From Cyanobacteria bacterium UBA9579 (GTDB lineage Bacteria > Cyanobacteriota > Vampirovibrionia > Gastranaerophilales > UBA9579): a stretch of DNA of 7,709 bases. Shown piece by piece: positions 6,398-7,709 of the stretch. Every line of letters starts with the position of its first letter. Positions within the stretch are counted from its first letter, which is position 1. The notes under the pieces were generated by a model. That model made no database searches. It was not told the DNA's origin and saw only the letters and a list, made by a program, of their open reading frames with translations. The stretch spans positions 3,544 to 11,252 of the forward strand of contig DNSU01000144.1 in assembly GCA_003499585.1 (NCBI GenBank). The letters are read 5' to 3'. The translations under genes were made by a program, and so were the position numbers.

Positions 6398-6432
6398 AAA
6401 AATATCCTCTTTTAATAAAAGAGGATATTTTT
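6398..6432. terminator. Bidirectional Rho-independent terminator
   Basis: A perfect 16-bp stem (6398-6413 with 6417-6432) has a 3-base loop, a G+C-containing core (ATCCTC/GAGGAT) and A-tracts on one side with T-tracts on the other. It begins six bases after the radical SAM stop and ends 15 bases before the stop of the convergent minus-strand gene, so it can serve both. Confidence 0.92.
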
Positions 6433-6447
6433 AAAACTTTTTAATTT

Positions 6448-6756
6448 CTACGCAAGCAAATTTAATTTTTGGGATTCACTTGAAATTGCTTTTCTTGTTG
6501 CTAAAGCTGCGATGAGCTCTGAAGCCACACTTAACTGATGCTCTTTTCTTACTGCGTAATCTTTGACAGTGCTTATGTTTTTACCTGGCACCCATTTTTG
6601 AATCTGGTCTGAATCCTGTGTTTTAACTAACATATCATTAGTTTTAGGATCATAACCCATTAAATGGCCAACTTCAACATTATGGCCTCTGGTTTCCTTA
6701 ACAATAGTAGTATTCTTAGGTAAAAAATAAGCCTGATTTCCCCTAATAGCTTCCAT
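6448..6756 (-). CDS. Small soluble protein of unknown function, 102 residues
   Basis: I do not recognise this protein. The chosen start is ATG at 6756-6754 with GGAG about 11 bases upstream (complement of 6768-6771). A TTG at 6783 would add nine residues but has no ribosome-binding site and would sit only some eight bases after the predicted transcription start. The N-terminal half is a likely beta-rich domain with charged loops (TIVKETRGHNVEVGHLMGYD, then DMLVKTQDSDQIQKWVPGK). The C-terminal third (QLSVASELIAALATRKAIS) looks like an amphipathic, Ala-rich helix, and the protein ends NLLA. There is no signal peptide, membrane segment or Cys. It is convergent with the radical SAM gene and shares its terminator. 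The -10-like box, ribosome-binding site and ordinary composition support a real gene; function is unknown. Confidence 0.7.
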   Translation of the reverse strand: MEAIRGNQAYFLPKNTTIVKETRGHNVEVGHLMGYDPKTNDMLVKTQDSDQIQKWVPGKNISTVKDYAVRKEHQLSVASELIAALATRKAISSESQKLNLLA

Positions 6757-6798
6757 TCTTACGTTAACTCCAATAACCCTCAATTTAGTTACTCATCT

Positions 6799-6804
6799 AT
6801 TCTA
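6799..6804 (-). promoter_or_regulatory. Candidate -10 box for the small minus-strand gene
   Basis: Read on the minus strand, positions 6804-6799 give TAGAAT, five of six matches to the -10 consensus. At 17 bases' spacing the -35 position reads CTTAAA, a poor match. The predicted leader to the ATG at 6756 would be about 35 bases and would contain the GGAG site, which supports that start choice. Confidence 0.35.
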
Positions 6805-6939
6805 CACCAATTTGAAAAAAATTTAAGTATATATATGTACTACTTTTTAAAATTTTACAAAAATTTTTATTACGAACTGCATAAAAAATAAATCTGATTG
6901 TTTAACTAACAGATGAATTTTCAAATTTTCAAAATCATA

Positions 6940-6945
6940 TATAAT
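6940..6945 (+). promoter_or_regulatory. Perfect -10 box ahead of the G+C-rich hairpin
   Basis: TATAAT at 6940-6945 predicts a transcription start near 6951-6953, only a few bases before the left arm of the hairpin at 6956. No good -35 hexamer is seen at 16-18 bases. The tight fit between box and hairpin makes a real promoter more likely than chance. Confidence 0.45.
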
Positions 6946-6955
6946 GCTGCATTAG

Positions 6956-6992
6956 TTGGGAGGCACCGAAATTAGTAGTAGGCGCCTCCCAA
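6956..6992 (+). ncRNA. G+C-rich 5'-terminal hairpin of a long leader or small RNA
   Basis: TTGGGAGGCACC (6956-6967) and GGCGCCTCCCAA (6981-6992) pair at 11 of 12 positions (one A-C mismatch) with a 13-base loop. It is the most G+C-rich spot in an AT-rich region, a mark of selected RNA structure. The left arm contains a Shine-Dalgarno-like GGGAGG and the right arm the matching CCTCCC. No start codon follows the GGGAGG at a usable distance. No T-tract follows on either strand, so a simple terminator is unlikely. It fits no riboswitch consensus I can recall. Confidence 0.4.
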
Positions 6993-7100
6993 TGCTTTAT
7001 GGAGTTTATCCTGTTGGATAATAATCATGTGTATAAATTACTCTTAATAATTTACCTGACCGGGTTATAAAATTAGTTTGAACATGAAATAACTTCATAA

Positions 7101-7162
7101 TATGATCATAAAATCAGCCTTTAACTTTGTATACAAATCTAAAAGCTGATTTTATGATTATA
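7101..7162. repeat. Long hairpin with nested palindrome before the transporter
   Basis: Arms 7101-7118 and 7145-7162 pair over 18 positions with a single G-T wobble; the inner 14 pairs (7105-7118 with 7145-7158) are perfect. After one C-A mismatch, four further pairs continue (7120-7123 with 7140-7143). The loop contains a perfect 12-base palindrome, TTTGTATACAAA (7126-7137). No T-tract follows in either direction. It could be a regulatory DNA site, an RNA element in the transporter leader, the end of a small RNA, or a miniature mobile-element relic. Confidence 0.65.
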
Positions 7163-7170
7163 AACCCTAT

Positions 7171-7183
7171 GGAAAATTTTTCC
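7171..7183. repeat. 13-base palindrome GGAAAA-T-TTTTCC
   Basis: GGAAAA and TTTTCC are perfect inverted copies around one T, 8 bases after the long hairpin and 74 bases before the transporter start. It may be an operator half of a compound regulatory region. A-T-rich palindromes of this length can be chance here. Confidence 0.3.
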
Positions 7184-7257
7184 TTGAGAGGTTTTATATA
7201 CTTACTAACTTAAATTAAATCTTTTTATTAACTTAACAAGACAAGGAGATCACAAAA

Positions 7258-7709
7258 ATGCAGAGTAAAGGATTAAAAATCCAGTTATTACTACTATTAC
7301 TCATGAATTATTTCACTTTTGCCTTAATTACTAACATTCCAGGAGTTCTGCTCCCATTCTGGAAAGAAGACTTTGTATTAAGCAGTACTATGGTTAGTTT
7401 CTTAGGCTCGGCATTCTTTTTAGCTTATGGTCTGACTTCTTTGCCACAGGGTTTTTTACACGATCAAATCGGCAGTAAAAAAACATTCCTCTGGGCTGTA
7501 TCATTAGTACTTATAGGCTCTACAATGTTTGCAGTTATGCCAAGATATGAAGTTGGCTTAATTTCATTATTTGTTATCGGAATCGGGGTAACAGCCCTTC
7601 AGTTAGTTGGAAATTTATTAGTAAAAAAAGTTGATAATGATCCATCAAAATACTCCCGTAACTTAACACTCGCTCAAGTATTCTGTGGAATAGGCGGAGC
7701 AGGTGGCGG
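7258..7709 (+). CDS. Major facilitator superfamily transporter, N-terminal part (cut by window end)
   Basis: The frame is open from ATG 7258 to the last base, giving 150 residues plus two bases; the stop lies beyond the window. AAGGAG at 7243-7248, nine bases upstream, is the strongest ribosome-binding site in the window. The visible part covers about four of the usual twelve membrane helices: roughly 8-36, 42-66, 76-95 and 98-122. The loop between helices 2 and 3 carries HDQIGSKKT (68-76), the place and style of the family's GxxxDRxGR/K motif. The FFLAYGLTSLPQGFL stretch and the LQLVGN segment (114-119) recall the FHS (fucose/glucose-galactose permease-like) branch, so a sugar-proton symporter is the best guess; the substrate cannot be read. 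It has its own long structured upstream region and is not part of the glycan operon. Confidence 0.83.
   Translation, partial: MQSKGLKIQLLLLLLMNYFTFALITNIPGVLLPFWKEDFVLSSTMVSFLGSAFFLAYGLTSLPQGFLHDQIGSKKTFLWAVSLVLIGSTMFAVMPRYEVGLISLFVIGIGVTALQLVGNLLVKKVDNDPSKYSRNLTLAQVFCGIGGAGG

Larger units (their letters stand above)
6784..7257. other. Gene-free, structure-rich region upstream of the transporter
   Basis: No coding sequence is supported in this 474-base stretch apart from the minus-strand promoter region at its left end. The first 150 bases are extremely AT-rich. From 6940 onward it holds a -10 box, a G+C-rich hairpin, a small ATGAA/TTCAT hairpin (7084-7098), a long hairpin with a nested palindrome and a 13-base palindrome, listed separately. 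The transporter's likely leader would be about 300 bases long if transcription begins near 6951. Confidence 0.6.

Noticed and set aside
6956..6992. G+C-rich hairpin as a Rho-independent terminator
   Set aside because: No T-tract follows on either strand, and there is no upstream gene on the plus strand for it to terminate.
6999..7070. Tiny hydrophobic open frame of 23 residues in the transporter leader
   Set aside because: It has no Shine-Dalgarno site; the bases before it are the CCTCCC arm of the hairpin. A regulatory leader peptide is possible but unsupported.

Overview
This is an AT-rich bacterial window (roughly one third G+C by eye) from a Gram-negative-type organism. Two proteins have their closest remembered relatives in the cyanobacterial lineage: a small membrane-anchored DUF4330-type protein and an O-antigen-ligase-fold protein carrying the IctB sequence signatures. 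No photosynthesis or carbon-concentrating gene is present. Together with the low G+C and the surface-glycan genes, this points to a non-photosynthetic relative of Cyanobacteria (Melainabacteria/Vampirovibrionia, e.g. Gastranaerophilales). That assignment is an inference from family memory, not something proven here.

Layout: (1) positions 51-410, minus strand, encode a small single-pass membrane protein of unknown function. (2) A divergent intergenic region carries a good -10 box and a 13-bp palindrome. (3) Positions 549-4690 hold a tight plus-strand operon of four genes with gaps of 20, 1 and 38 bases: a stand-alone heptose-7-phosphate kinase (RfaE1/HldA), a DUF4330-type anchored protein, an IctB/Wzy_C-type multi-spanning membrane protein, and a family 9 (heptosyltransferase-type) glycosyltransferase. 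(4) A 321-base gap holds a 79-base interrupted palindrome of the dispersed intergenic-repeat type and a separate 12-bp perfect inverted repeat. (5) Positions 5012-6391 encode a radical SAM enzyme with an N-terminal B12-binding-type domain. (6) A strong bidirectional terminator separates it from a convergent minus-strand gene for a 102-residue protein of unknown function (6448-6756). (7) A 500-base gene-free stretch has a perfect -10 box followed at once by a G+C-rich hairpin, then a long 18-bp-stem hairpin with a nested palindrome. (8) A major-facilitator transporter starts at 7258 and runs off the end of the window.

Working together: the four-gene operon reads as an envelope-glycan module. 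The kinase makes the bisphosphate precursor of ADP-heptose, the GT9 enzyme would transfer heptose or a similar sugar, and the Wzy_C/IctB-type protein would polymerise or ligate a lipid-linked glycan at the outer face of the inner membrane. The DUF4330 protein is placed to be a structural or accessory partner. The radical SAM gene and the transporter are separate transcription units with their own structured upstream regions. There is no CRISPR array, recognisable tRNA or rRNA gene, phage gene or transposase here.
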